From DASRVA01 sp035550715 (GTDB lineage Bacteria; Gemmatimonadota; Gemmatimonadetes; JACCXV01; JAHWKZ01): 9,854 bases of DNA. A program made the position numbers and the translations under genes. A model generated the notes under the pieces. It was not told where the DNA came from. It saw only the letters and a list, made by a program, of their open reading frames with translations, and did not search any database. The stretch is from the NCBI GenBank assembly GCA_035550715.1, contig DASZOP010000090.1, positions 1-9,854 of the forward strand, read 5' to 3'. Of the stretch, positions 1 to 7,421 are shown one piece after another. The first letter of the stretch is position 1. Each line of letters begins with the position of its first letter.

Positions 1-1
1 G

Positions 2-202
2 CGGGATCTCCTGGGAGACGGCCGGATCGCCGCCGGCGTCTTCCGGCTCACGTTCGCTACCGGCCCCTACTTTCAGGCGCGCGGGGTGGAGAGCTTCCAT
101 CCCGAGGTCGCGGTCGTCTTCCGGATCGAGGATCCCGACGAGCACCATCACGTCCCCCTCCTGGTCAGCCCCTTCGGCTACACCACCTATCGGGGGAGCT
201 GA
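2..202 (+). CDS. uraH: 5-hydroxyisourate hydrolase (transthyretin-like), 3' part only
   Basis: The left edge cuts this gene; 66 C-terminal residues are visible of a family usually about 110-120 long. UraH hydrolyses 5-hydroxyisourate, the product of urate oxidation, to OHCU on the way to allantoin. The visible part carries the family's diagnostic end: FHPEV, then a His-rich HHHVPLLVSPFGY stretch whose histidine corresponds to a catalytic residue, and the C-terminal tetrapeptide YRGS. That last motif separates true hydrolases from vertebrate transthyretins. The N-terminal histidine motif lies outside the window. The stop is TGA at 200-202, three bases from the stop of the convergent aldolase-like gene. 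Other urate genes such as uricase or OHCU decarboxylase may lie further left, which cannot be seen here. Identification is very secure. Confidence 0.95.
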   Translation, partial: RDLLGDGRIAAGVFRLTFATGPYFQARGVESFHPEVAVVFRIEDPDEHHHVPLLVSPFGYTTYRGS

Positions 203-205
203 GCG

Positions 206-1567
206 TCAGCCGGCGCGGCGGCCGGCGAGGATCGTCCCGAAAGAGCGGGACCGGAGCTCCTCGAGGGTGAGGCCGGTCGAAAGCGCCTCCGCCTCGGTGA
301 TCGCCCCGCAGTTCATCCCCCTGAGGAAGTGGTTGAGGAGGGCCTGCCCCGTCGCGGCGTCGTCGAAGACGTCACCGCTCAGGGTGGCGCGGGCCGCCCG
401 CTCGACGAAATGGCGTAGCCGGCCCGCCATCTCCGTGAGCCCGTCCAGGAAGAACCCGTAGAGGGTCGCGTAGCGGGTCGGGAGCTGGGCCGGGTGGAGA
501 TCCCATCCCTGATAGAACGCGTGGCGCAGGCTGTGGCGGACGTGGTCGGCGTGGAGGCGCCAGCCCCGATGCACAGCGTCACGGTTCTCCCGCTCCTGCT
601 CGGCCGTGAGCGACGTCCCCTCGCGAGCCCGGTAGGGTGGAGCCGGGAGGACGTTCGTGGCGCCGTCCGACAGCCAGACGCCGGTTCCGTTCAGAGCCGC
701 CTGCATCAAATGGCGCGCGAAGTCGCAGGCCGGATGATCGAGGGTCTGATGGGCGGCCGTGATCTGGAGGCTCGCCGTGTGGTCGTAGACCCCGAAGTGG
801 GCGGCCACGCACCGTCCTTGCGACGCATCGACCAGGCCCGGCAGCGCGACCCGGCCGTCGGGGCCGATCAGGGACTGCGGCGTCTCGATCATGAGCTCGA
901 GGCGGAGGATCCCGTCGGGGATCCCGAGATCCGCCTCGAGGGTCTCGAAGAGGTCGACCAGCGCCGTGACCTGCTCGACGAGGACGACCTTCGGGAGCGT
1001 CACGACGAAGCCGGGCGGGATCGGCCCGCCGGTCTCGCGGACGAGCGTGACCAGGAAGAGGTCCAGGCTGCGGGCGGCTCGCGCGAGATGACGCGCGTTC
1101 AACGGCTTGATGCGGATGCCTACGAACGGCGGCAGGGTGCCCTTCTCGAGCCCGCGCGCCACTTCGCCGGCCGATTCGACCGCGGCCCGGTCCTCCTCCT
1201 CGTCGGACCGCTCGCCGTAGCCGTCCTCGAAGTCGATCCGGAAGTCCTCCACCGGCTCCCGCTCGAGCTTCCCGATCACCCGCCCGTAGATCGTGTCGGC
1301 GAGCGCATCCGGGAGCCCGACCGCCGTGGCGAAGCTCTCCGGATCGGGGGCGTAGGTCCGGAGCGTCCGGAGGGCGACGTCGCCCAGCTTCCTGGCGAGG
1401 TCCGCCGAGAAGAGGTCGGCGCCCCCATAGACCGTGTGGACGGGCTGGCGGTCGGGACGCTCGCCGGGGCGGACCCGGGCCCACTCCGCGAGCCGCTCCT
1501 CGAGAGGCGAGAGGACGCTCCCGAGCTCACGGCCGGACAGCGTCGGCTTCGGTCGCGGCGCGCTCAC
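206..1567 (-). CDS. CitE/HpcH-like aldolase family protein (DUF6986-like), role unknown
   Basis: A 453-residue protein starting at GTG (1567-1565), whose GTGA overlaps the stop of the FAD-subunit gene by 4 bases. A longer in-frame reading upstream only shadows that gene. The sequence looks like a TIM-barrel carbon-carbon lyase of the HpcH/HpaI/citrate lyase beta superfamily. Visible motifs are DFEDGYG (112-118), RIKPL (152-156, a likely carboxylate- or phosphate-binding Arg), LPKV (191-194), ELMIETPQS (224-232, containing a metal-ligand-type Glu), HFGVYDHTASLQI (257-269) and GWDLHPAQLPTRYA (354-367). The last resembles the IHP.Q segment of CitE proteins. It is longer than CitE (about 290 residues), with a helical C-terminal extension. 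I recall such proteins being grouped as DUF6986 and sometimes labelled phosphoenolpyruvate kinase, without biochemical support known to me. Its place as last gene of a hydroxylase operon beside uraH suggests a role in purine or glyoxylate metabolism; that is inference. Confidence 0.8.
   Translation of the reverse strand: MSAPRPKPTLSGRELGSVLSPLEERLAEWARVRPGERPDRQPVHTVYGGADLFSADLARKLGDVALRTLRTYAPDPESFATAVGLPDALADTIYGRVIGKLEREPVEDFRIDFEDGYGERSDEEEDRAAVESAGEVARGLEKGTLPPFVGIRIKPLNARHLARAARSLDLFLVTLVRETGGPIPPGFVVTLPKVVLVEQVTALVDLFETLEADLGIPDGILRLELMIETPQSLIGPDGRVALPGLVDASQGRCVAAHFGVYDHTASLQITAAHQTLDHPACDFARHLMQAALNGTGVWLSDGATNVLPAPPYRAREGTSLTAEQERENRDAVHRGWRLHADHVRHSLRHAFYQGWDLHPAQLPTRYATLYGFFLDGLTEMAGRLRHFVERAARATLSGDVFDDAATGQALLNHFLRGMNCGAITEAEALSTGLTLEELRSRSFGTILAGRRAG
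209..226. repeat. Small GC-rich inverted repeat at the convergent gene junction
   Basis: Two copies of GCCGGC (209-214 and 221-226) are separated by GCGGCG and can pair as a 6-bp stem with a 6-base loop. It lies inside the last codons of the aldolase-like gene, just past the uraH stop, where both transcripts end. No U-tract follows on either strand, so it is not a standard intrinsic terminator. It may be only a by-product of Gly/Arg/Ala codons in GC-rich DNA. Confidence 0.35.
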
Positions 1568-2388
1568 GCTGAAGCCCCGCCGTCCGGCCACGCGTGAAAG
1601 AGGACCCGCGCCATCGTTCCCTCGCGGTAGGCGGCGGACGAGCGCAGATCGTCGATCGGCGCGACGTCGCTCCGGATCGCCGGCAGGATGTCGTCGGGGG
1701 TTCCGGGCCTCCACCCGTCCTCGAGCCGCGCCTCGATCGAGGGGCAGCGGCGGACGGTCGGCGCCACGCTGGCGGCGACGCACCGCCATCCCTCCTCCGA
1801 CCGGGCGAGCGCCAGCCCGACCTTGGCGATCGCCTGAGCGCGTCGTGCGCCCACCTTGAGGAACCGCTGGACGGGTCGGCTCCGGCGCGGGATCCGGATC
1901 GCGGTGACGAGCTCGTCGGGCGCCAGGTCCATCTCCTTGTAGCCGTGGTAGAACCGCTCGAGCGGCAACTCGCGCTCGCCGCGGACGGACGTCAGGACCA
2001 CCCTCCCGTCGCACGCCATGAGCACGGGGACGCCGTCGGCGGCGGGAGAGGCGTTGGCGATGTTTCCTCCCCACGTGCCGCGCGCCTGGATCTGGATCGC
2101 CCCGACCTGCCGGGCCGCCTCGGCGAGGATCGGGAGCTCGCGCTCCGCCCGCCCGTCCCGGATGACGTCCCAGTAGGTGACGAGGGCGCCGAGCTCGAGC
2201 CACCCGTCGGTCCACCGTAAACGGGTCAGCTCCTCGAGACTCCAGAGATCCAGGTACGTCCGCTCCCGGGTCTCGGGCCGGACCGGCCAGTGGACGAGGA
2301 GATCGGTGCCGCCCGCCATCGGAACGACGTCCTCGGCGGCCCGCATTCTGAGGGCTTCCCCGAGGGACCCCGGCCGAAGGACCCGCAT
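1564..2388 (-). CDS. Molybdenum hydroxylase FAD-binding subunit (xanthine dehydrogenase/CoxM type)
   Basis: A 274-residue subunit, normal size for the CoxM/XdhB family. It carries the FAD that passes electrons from the 2Fe-2S clusters to the final acceptor (NAD+ in typical xanthine dehydrogenases). The two FAD-contact motifs are present: AGGTDLL (25-31) and a GTWGGNIANASPAADGVP segment (104-121), equivalent to the family's TIGGN-ASPAAD signature. Cysteines are few (125, 203, 215), so there is no inserted 4Fe-4S domain as found in 4-hydroxybenzoyl-CoA reductase. The ATG at 2388-2386 shares one base with the TGA of the 2Fe-2S gene (TGATG), a classic termination-reinitiation junction. A GTG immediately before it (2391-2389) is an alternative start. 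The 3' end overlaps the aldolase-like gene by 4 bases. XdhB is a plausible name, but subunit lettering differs between organisms, so no symbol is given. Confidence 0.93.
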   Translation of the reverse strand: MRVLRPGSLGEALRMRAAEDVVPMAGGTDLLVHWPVRPETRERTYLDLWSLEELTRLRWTDGWLELGALVTYWDVIRDGRAERELPILAEAARQVGAIQIQARGTWGGNIANASPAADGVPVLMACDGRVVLTSVRGERELPLERFYHGYKEMDLAPDELVTAIRIPRRSRPVQRFLKVGARRAQAIAKVGLALARSEEGWRCVAASVAPTVRRCPSIEARLEDGWRPGTPDDILPAIRSDVAPIDDLRSSAAYREGTMARVLFHAWPDGGASA

Positions 2389-2864
2389 CACGACGCCCCC
2401 GCCGTGGCGAGCATCGCTTCGACCCCTTCGCAGATCCCATCGTATCCCGTGCAACGGCAGAGGTTTCCGGCCATGAGCTCGCGTATGGTGTGAGAGGCGA
2501 GTACGGCGGGGTTCTCGGCGATCCAGATGGCGGTCATGACGACCCCGGGGGTACAGGCGCCGCACTGGGTGGCCCCCGTGCCGAGGAGGGGCCGGACCCG
2601 GTCGGGCGGGATCGACTCGATCGTCCGGACCCGGCGGCCGCCCGCCTGCCAGGCGGGGACCAGGCACGACATGACGGGGACGCCGTCCAGGTGGACCGTG
2701 CAGGCCCCGCACTCGCCCTCGCCGCATCCTTCCTTGGTGCCCGTCAGCCCGAGACCGTAGCGGAGCGTGTCGAGGAGCCGGTCGGCCGGGTCGACGTCGA
2801 TCCGGATCGGGGAACCGTTCAGCGTGAAGTCGACCTGCAGCCGGGCCCCCGCTTCAGGCGACAC
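2388..2864 (-). CDS. Molybdenum hydroxylase 2Fe-2S subunit (xanthine dehydrogenase/CoxS type)
   Basis: A 158-residue electron-transfer subunit of the usual length for CoxS/XdhC-type proteins. The N-terminal plant-ferredoxin-like domain binds one 2Fe-2S cluster through Cys47, Cys52, Cys55 and Cys67 (GCGEGECGAC, then MSC). The helical C-terminal domain binds the second through Cys101, Cys104, Cys136 and Cys138 (QCGACTPG and LCRCTGY). Gln100 matches the residue that contacts the molybdenum cofactor in this family. Position 103 is Ala where Phe or Tyr is common, a mild variant. The start is GTG at 2864-2862, lying 11 bases inside the 3' end of the large-subunit gene; no later Met or Val start keeps the domain whole. 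The stop shares a base with the FAD-subunit ATG. Identification is very secure; the substrate is set by the large subunit. Confidence 0.95.
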   Translation of the reverse strand: MSPEAGARLQVDFTLNGSPIRIDVDPADRLLDTLRYGLGLTGTKEGCGEGECGACTVHLDGVPVMSCLVPAWQAGGRRVRTIESIPPDRVRPLLGTGATQCGACTPGVVMTAIWIAENPAVLASHTIRELMAGNLCRCTGYDGICEGVEAMLATAGAS

Positions 2865-5067
2865 GCGGGTCCGCCGTCCTCGAGGTCGTCTCCAGGAGAG
2901 CCGCCAGCCGCTCGGGGGTCACGGGGATCTCGAGCGGATCGGCGCCGGTCGCCCGCGCCACGGCGTTCGCCACCGCGGGCGCGGGACCGTCGATCGGGAG
3001 CTCGCCGATCCCCTTGGCGCCCTGGGCGCCGTGCGGGAACGGGTTCTCGAGGAAGACGACCTGGATCGGCGGCACGTCCTCGCTGGTCGGGATGACGTAG
3101 TTGGTCAGCTGGCCGTTGGCCATGGCGCCATCCTCCCAGCGGCAATCCTCCATGAGAGCCCAGCCGATCCCCTGGACGACGCCCCCCTGGATCTGGCCAC
3201 GGGCCAGGGTCGGGTTGAGGACCCGGCCGACCTCCTGGACGGCGACGAAGTCGGTCACGCGGGCGCCGCACGTCCGGAGATCGACCTCCACCTCCGCCAC
3301 CTGGACCGACCACGCGAAGGCGGCGTAGGCGTCGCCGTGATAGGTATGGTCGTCCCACTCGATGCCGGGCGGACGCTCGTACTCCGCGCGACCGACGGGC
3401 TCCCCGGCGTGCGAGTCGTGCCAGCGGACGAGCGCCTCGCGGACCCGCTCGCCGCGGTCGTCGTCGGTCAGTCCCAGCCGGCGTCTCAGGTCGTCGCAGG
3501 CGAGCTCGACCAGCCGTCCGACGACCATGGCGGTCCGGGACGCCACGGTCGGCCCGCTGTTCGGTACGCGCGCCGTGTCGGCCTCGGCGATCACGACGTC
3601 CGCGGGCTTGAGCCCCAGCCGGCCGGCGGCGATCTGGGTGAAGACGGTCAGCGTCCCCTGGCCCATCTCGATGTTGGCGCTCCGGATCTCCACCCGGCCA
3701 TCCGGCAGCCCGGCCACGTCGAGACGGGAGGCGAGCGCCACCTCGCCGCCCCCGGTGAACCCGGCCCCGTGATGAAAGCAGGACACCCCGAGCCCGCGGC
3801 GCAGATACGGATGGGTGGCGTTGAAGGCCCGGTGCTCGCCCGACCGCTCTTCCCACCTCGAAACCAGGACCGCCCGGTCCAGGACGGCCACGCGGTCCGT
3901 GCCGTCCCGGATGACCTGGCCGGTGGCCGTCGACTGCCCGTCCCCGATCAGGTTCCTCCGCCGGAACTCGATCGGATCCATGCCGATCGCCGCCGCCACC
4001 CGGTCCATGTGGCGCTCGTTGGCGAAGATGGTCTGGGGAGCGCCGAAGCCGCGGAAGGCGCCGTGCGGGGGAGAGTTCGTGAGGACGGCGCGCCCGCGGA
4101 TCCGGACGTGGTCGCAGGCGTAGGGGCCGGCCGCGTGGATCACGCCGCGCGACAGGACGACGGGTGACAGCGTCACGTAGGCTCCCCCGTCCATCACGAC
4201 CTCGATGTCCTGGGCGACCAGCCGGCCCTCGCCATCGACCGCGGTCCGGTGACGAATCCAGGCCGGATGGCGCTTCGTGGTCGCGACCATGTCCTCGCCC
4301 CTGTCGTAAACGATCTTGACCGGCCGTCCCGCCTTGAGGGCGAGAAGCGCGGCGTGGAGGGCGATCATGGAGGGGTATTCCTCCTTGCCCCCGAAGCCGC
4401 CCCCGGTCGGCGCCTGGATCACCCGGACCTGTTCGGCCCCGCGACCGAGCGCATGGACCATCGCCTTGTGCACGTAGTAGGGGCACTGAAGGCTCCCCTT
4501 CACGACCGCCGTCCCATCTTCCACCCAGGCCAGCATCCCCTGGGGCTCGATGTAGACATGCTCCTGGGATCCCGTCCGATACGTCCCCTCGACGACGCGG
4601 GCTGCGGCCGCGAGCGCCGTCTCCACGTCTCCCTTCACGATCTCGATCCGCTTGAAGACGTTGTCGTCGCCGTGCTGGATGCGCTCGGCGCCGGGCGCTT
4701 CCGTGAAATCGAGGACGGGCGGCTCGGGGTCGACCTCGATCGAGATCTCGCGCGCCGCCCGGCGGGCGAGCTCGCGCGAGCGATGAGCCACCAGGACGAC
4801 CGGCTCGTGCAGGTGGCGGATCCTGTCGGCCGCCAGGACCGGCTGGTCCCGCTCGATCAGAAGGACCGTGTTCTCGCCGGGGATGTCCCTGTGATCCACG
4901 ACCACGACCTCCGACCAGTCGACGCCCCCTCCGAGGCGGACGGCGCGGATCCGGCCGCGCGGAGTGGGGCTCCGGACCGTCATCCCCCACAGACACCCGT
5001 CGACCGCGAGATCGTCGACGTACCGCTCGGCTCCGGTCAGCTTGGCAAGGCCTTCGATCCGTTCCAT
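2854..5067 (-). CDS. Molybdopterin-binding large subunit of xanthine dehydrogenase-family hydroxylase
   Basis: A 737-residue catalytic subunit (CoxL/XdhA type, typical length 700-800) that would hydroxylate a heteroaromatic substrate using a molybdenum-pterin cofactor and water. The N-terminal aldehyde oxidase a/b hammerhead domain covers roughly residues 5-125 and the Mo-binding domains 130-725. Cofactor and active-site motifs are QEHVYIEPQ (168-176), GGGFGGKE (222-229), GAFRGFGAPQ (336-345), EMGQG (467-471) and GIGE (686-689). Glu229, Arg339 and Glu689 align with bovine Glu802, Arg880 and Glu1261. The first two are purine-binding residues that differ in aldehyde oxidases, and the CoxL loop with the AYRCSFR cysteine is absent. 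This favours xanthine or hypoxanthine as substrate, supported by nearby uraH. The start is ATG at 5067-5065, with no strong Shine-Dalgarno visible. The order large, 2Fe-2S, FAD differs from the coxMSL order. No XdhC-type cofactor sulfuration gene is in the window. Confidence 0.93.
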   Translation of the reverse strand: MERIEGLAKLTGAERYVDDLAVDGCLWGMTVRSPTPRGRIRAVRLGGGVDWSEVVVVDHRDIPGENTVLLIERDQPVLAADRIRHLHEPVVLVAHRSRELARRAAREISIEVDPEPPVLDFTEAPGAERIQHGDDNVFKRIEIVKGDVETALAAAARVVEGTYRTGSQEHVYIEPQGMLAWVEDGTAVVKGSLQCPYYVHKAMVHALGRGAEQVRVIQAPTGGGFGGKEEYPSMIALHAALLALKAGRPVKIVYDRGEDMVATTKRHPAWIRHRTAVDGEGRLVAQDIEVVMDGGAYVTLSPVVLSRGVIHAAGPYACDHVRIRGRAVLTNSPPHGAFRGFGAPQTIFANERHMDRVAAAIGMDPIEFRRRNLIGDGQSTATGQVIRDGTDRVAVLDRAVLVSRWEERSGEHRAFNATHPYLRRGLGVSCFHHGAGFTGGGEVALASRLDVAGLPDGRVEIRSANIEMGQGTLTVFTQIAAGRLGLKPADVVIAEADTARVPNSGPTVASRTAMVVGRLVELACDDLRRRLGLTDDDRGERVREALVRWHDSHAGEPVGRAEYERPPGIEWDDHTYHGDAYAAFAWSVQVAEVEVDLRTCGARVTDFVAVQEVGRVLNPTLARGQIQGGVVQGIGWALMEDCRWEDGAMANGQLTNYVIPTSEDVPPIQVVFLENPFPHGAQGAKGIGELPIDGPAPAVANAVARATGADPLEIPVTPERLAALLETTSRTADPRVA

Positions 5068-5119
5068 CGGTGACCCAAGTTGGGGCGGGGGAAGGGGCGG
5101 CGGCAAGCGAGGGCGGTCT

Positions 5120-7345
5120 CTAGAAGAGGGTCCCGAGCGCGAGGTACGCGCGATCGTTGCCCTCGTCCGCGATTCCGTAGCCGACGAACACCGGACCGAT
5201 CCCGGTGTCCGCTCCGATGGCGAGCGTGCCGGCCCAGAGGAGGTCCCCCGCCTCGATCTCACGCCCTTGGTCCCACACGTTTCCGCCCTCCCCCCACGCC
5301 GCCAGGTAGATCCCGCGCAGGGCGGGAGGGATCGTGGCGAAACGGTAGAGATAGCCGACCCGCAGGACCCCCAGATAGGAGCCGCGCAGGGCGCCCTCGC
5401 CGAAGCCGGACAGCGAGAGAAAGCCGCCCAATCGGAAGGCTTCGTAGGCCGGCAGCTCGCTCCCGAGGCTGGACCCGAGGGTGACCTCCGCGAACCCGGT
5501 GTGGGGCCCGGTCGAGGCGAATCCGCGGGCCTCGAGCTCGAGACGGTCGTAGGAGAGGTCGCTGCCGAACGCTTCACGGGCGAGGAGGGCCTCGAGGCGA
5601 GCATAGACCCCCGTGTGCGGAAAGCTCACGTCGTCCAGGCGGTCCACGACCGTGCGTGCCGCGAAGGCGCCGTGGTCGACCGAGAGAGCAGGAAGCCCGG
5701 CCTCGCCCGCTTCGACCTCGGCATCGATCCATCCCCGCCTGAGGCCGACCCGCAGCTCGGCCGACCGGCCGAGCCGCCGGCCCCCGTCCAGCGCGATCTC
5801 CGCGCGGTCCACCCCGTACTCGGCGACCAGCTGGTCGCCCTCGAAGATCGACTGCTGGCTTGAAAGCCATCCCGCGCCGGCCGCCACGAACCAACGCCCC
5901 GCGAAGTCGAGCGGCTGGTCCCATGCGGTCTCGAAGCCCGCCGTCTCGCCGACACGGACGTCGTTCCGCCACTCGGCACCGCGGGCGCCGATCCGCCGGC
6001 GGGTCAGGTCGATCACCGCGTCGTACGTGACGATCCCGGTCCGGAAATCGTCTCCGCCCGAGTCGAGGATCAGGCGCAGACCGGCGTCCAGGTAGTTGGG
6101 CCCCCACGGCTTCTCGTCGGCTGCGTAGGTGACGACGGCACCGCCGGTCCCGCTATCGATCGACCAGACGACCCGCTCGAACTCGCCGAGCGCATAGAGC
6201 CGGGCCGCGTCCCGCTCGAGCCGTTCGGGGGATAGGGCGTCGCCCGACCGGATGCTGATCCGGGCGTCCCGCCGGCGCGGGTCGAGCCAGCCGGGAACGT
6301 CGAAAGCGATCCGCTCGACTCGAGACGGCGGCTCGGGAGGAGTCCGGTGTCGGGTCCGGTACCGTTCCCAGGCCGGCGAGGACAGGGACCAGCCGCCGAG
6401 CCGGCCCCGTTTCGCATCGACCGCTTCCGCTCCCGCGTCGACCAGGCGCTCCACCTTCTCGAAGTCGAACAGCCCGTAGCCCTCCAGGTCGGGCGTGACG
6501 ACGACGTCGGCGCGCGCGAGTTGCTCGGCGGCCCGGGTACGCGAGACGATGGCCGCCGTTCGCTCGAGGACATCGAACGGGGAGCGGATCTCGTCGTCGG
6601 GAGCGATCGGCAGGCTGACGTCCACCGCCACGACCACGTCGGCGCCGAGGGCGCGGACCTCGTCCACCGGCAGGTTGTCGGTGAGCCCTCCGTCGACGAG
6701 AAGCCGCCCGTCCAGCTCGACCGGCGTGAAGACGGTCGGGATCGCCATGCTGGCCCTGAGGACGGTCGGGAGGTCCCCGTCACGAAGCGCCACGCTCCTG
6801 CCCGTTCGGACGTCGGTGGCGATGGCGACGAACGGTGTCGGGAGGTCCTCGAAGGAATCGACGGCGGAGGCCGCGAACGTATAGCGGCGGAGGAGCTCGC
6901 CCAGCTCCTGACCGGCGATCAGACCGCTCGGGACCTGGAGCCCGTCCGAGTCGAACCCCATCTCGATCTCCCACACGTAGCGCCGTTCGTCCTCGCGTCG
7001 CCGGAACTCCAGCGCGCCGGGCAGGGGCTTGTCGCTCAGAACCCGCTCCCAGTCGACCTCCGCCAGGGCGGCCTCGATCGCGTCGGGCCCGAGACCCGCG
7101 GCATAGAGCCCGGCGACGATCGCTCCCATGCTGGTGCCGCCGATGACGTCGATCGGCACGCGAAGCTCCTCGAGCGCCCGCAGGACCCCGACGTGGGCGA
7201 TCCCGCGAGCGCCGCCGCCGCTGAGCGCCACGCCGACCCGCGGGCGGTCGCCGGGCTCCTGGGCGACGAGATCGGGGGGCGGACCGGAAGCGGCGGCGAG
7301 CAGCGCACCGGCGAGCCACCCGGAGATCCGGAGACAGCGGGGCAT
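5120..7345 (-). CDS. Exported patatin-like phospholipase with POTRA-like segment and C-terminal beta-barrel
   Basis: A 741-residue protein from ATG at 7345-7343; a TTG three codons earlier is the alternative start. A signal peptide fits residues 1-28: basic MPRCLR, hydrophobic WLAGALLAAAS, probable cleavage after LVA. Residues 36-310 form a patatin lipase domain with a complete catalytic dyad: oxyanion loop GGGARG (43-48), nucleophile Ser72 in GTSMG (70-74) and Asp218 in DGG (218-220). Residues 343-400 look like one POTRA repeat (RVERIAFDV to VVWSIDS). From about 412 to the C-terminal Phe741 there are alternating amphipathic strands typical of a 16-strand Omp85-family barrel, with the terminal Phe expected for BAM-mediated insertion. 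This resembles PlpD-like (type Vd) autotransporters, which place a lipase on or outside the outer membrane. It ends 52 bases before the hydroxylase large subunit, so co-transcription is possible, but no functional link is evident. Confidence 0.9.
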   Translation of the reverse strand: MPRCLRISGWLAGALLAAASGPPPDLVAQEPGDRPRVGVALSGGGARGIAHVGVLRALEELRVPIDVIGGTSMGAIVAGLYAAGLGPDAIEAALAEVDWERVLSDKPLPGALEFRRREDERRYVWEIEMGFDSDGLQVPSGLIAGQELGELLRRYTFAASAVDSFEDLPTPFVAIATDVRTGRSVALRDGDLPTVLRASMAIPTVFTPVELDGRLLVDGGLTDNLPVDEVRALGADVVVAVDVSLPIAPDDEIRSPFDVLERTAAIVSRTRAAEQLARADVVVTPDLEGYGLFDFEKVERLVDAGAEAVDAKRGRLGGWSLSSPAWERYRTRHRTPPEPPSRVERIAFDVPGWLDPRRRDARISIRSGDALSPERLERDAARLYALGEFERVVWSIDSGTGGAVVTYAADEKPWGPNYLDAGLRLILDSGGDDFRTGIVTYDAVIDLTRRRIGARGAEWRNDVRVGETAGFETAWDQPLDFAGRWFVAAGAGWLSSQQSIFEGDQLVAEYGVDRAEIALDGGRRLGRSAELRVGLRRGWIDAEVEAGEAGLPALSVDHGAFAARTVVDRLDDVSFPHTGVYARLEALLAREAFGSDLSYDRLELEARGFASTGPHTGFAEVTLGSSLGSELPAYEAFRLGGFLSLSGFGEGALRGSYLGVLRVGYLYRFATIPPALRGIYLAAWGEGGNVWDQGREIEAGDLLWAGTLAIGADTGIGPVFVGYGIADEGNDRAYLALGTLF

Positions 7346-7390
7346 GTACCGCAAAGCTTCGCCCGACCGGGTCGATCAGCAACCCGGAGG

Positions 7391-7406
7391 TGGCACGGCT
7401 CCTGCA
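7391..7406 (+). promoter_or_regulatory. Candidate sigma-54 (RpoN) promoter
   Basis: TGGCACGGCTCCTGCA matches the sigma-54 consensus TGGCACG-N4-TTGCA at every position except the first T of the -12 element. The invariant GG (7392-7393) and GC (7404-7405) are separated by exactly 10 bases, as required. An A-tract (7406-7411) follows. Predicted initiation near 7417 would read toward the 22-codon frame and the ferritin gene. No enhancer-binding protein gene is in view, so the activator is unknown. It could be a chance match, but the fit is unusually good and it lies in an intergenic region. Confidence 0.5.
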
Positions 7407-7421
7407 AAAAAGGGGAGGCCC

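Noticed and set aside
494..1597. Plus-strand 367-codon open frame opposite the aldolase-like gene
   Set aside because: It is dominated by Arg, Asp, Glu, Gly and Pro in the pattern of an antisense shadow in GC-rich DNA. The minus-strand protein carries clear family motifs over the same bases.
1568..2440. N-terminal extension of the aldolase-like gene upstream of the GTG at 1567
   Set aside because: The extra residues are Arg/Gly/Pro-rich out-of-frame reading of the FAD-subunit gene. The GTGA overlap start fits family length.
2767..4167. Plus-strand 466-codon open frame opposite the hydroxylase large subunit
   Set aside because: It is an antisense shadow: no family motifs, skewed composition, and it covers the well-supported Mo-binding subunit.
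5068..5604. N-terminal extension of the hydroxylase large subunit upstream of 5067
   Set aside because: It runs into the patatin barrel coding region in another frame and has no family similarity. The ATG at 5067 gives the standard MERIEGLAKLTG-type N-terminus.
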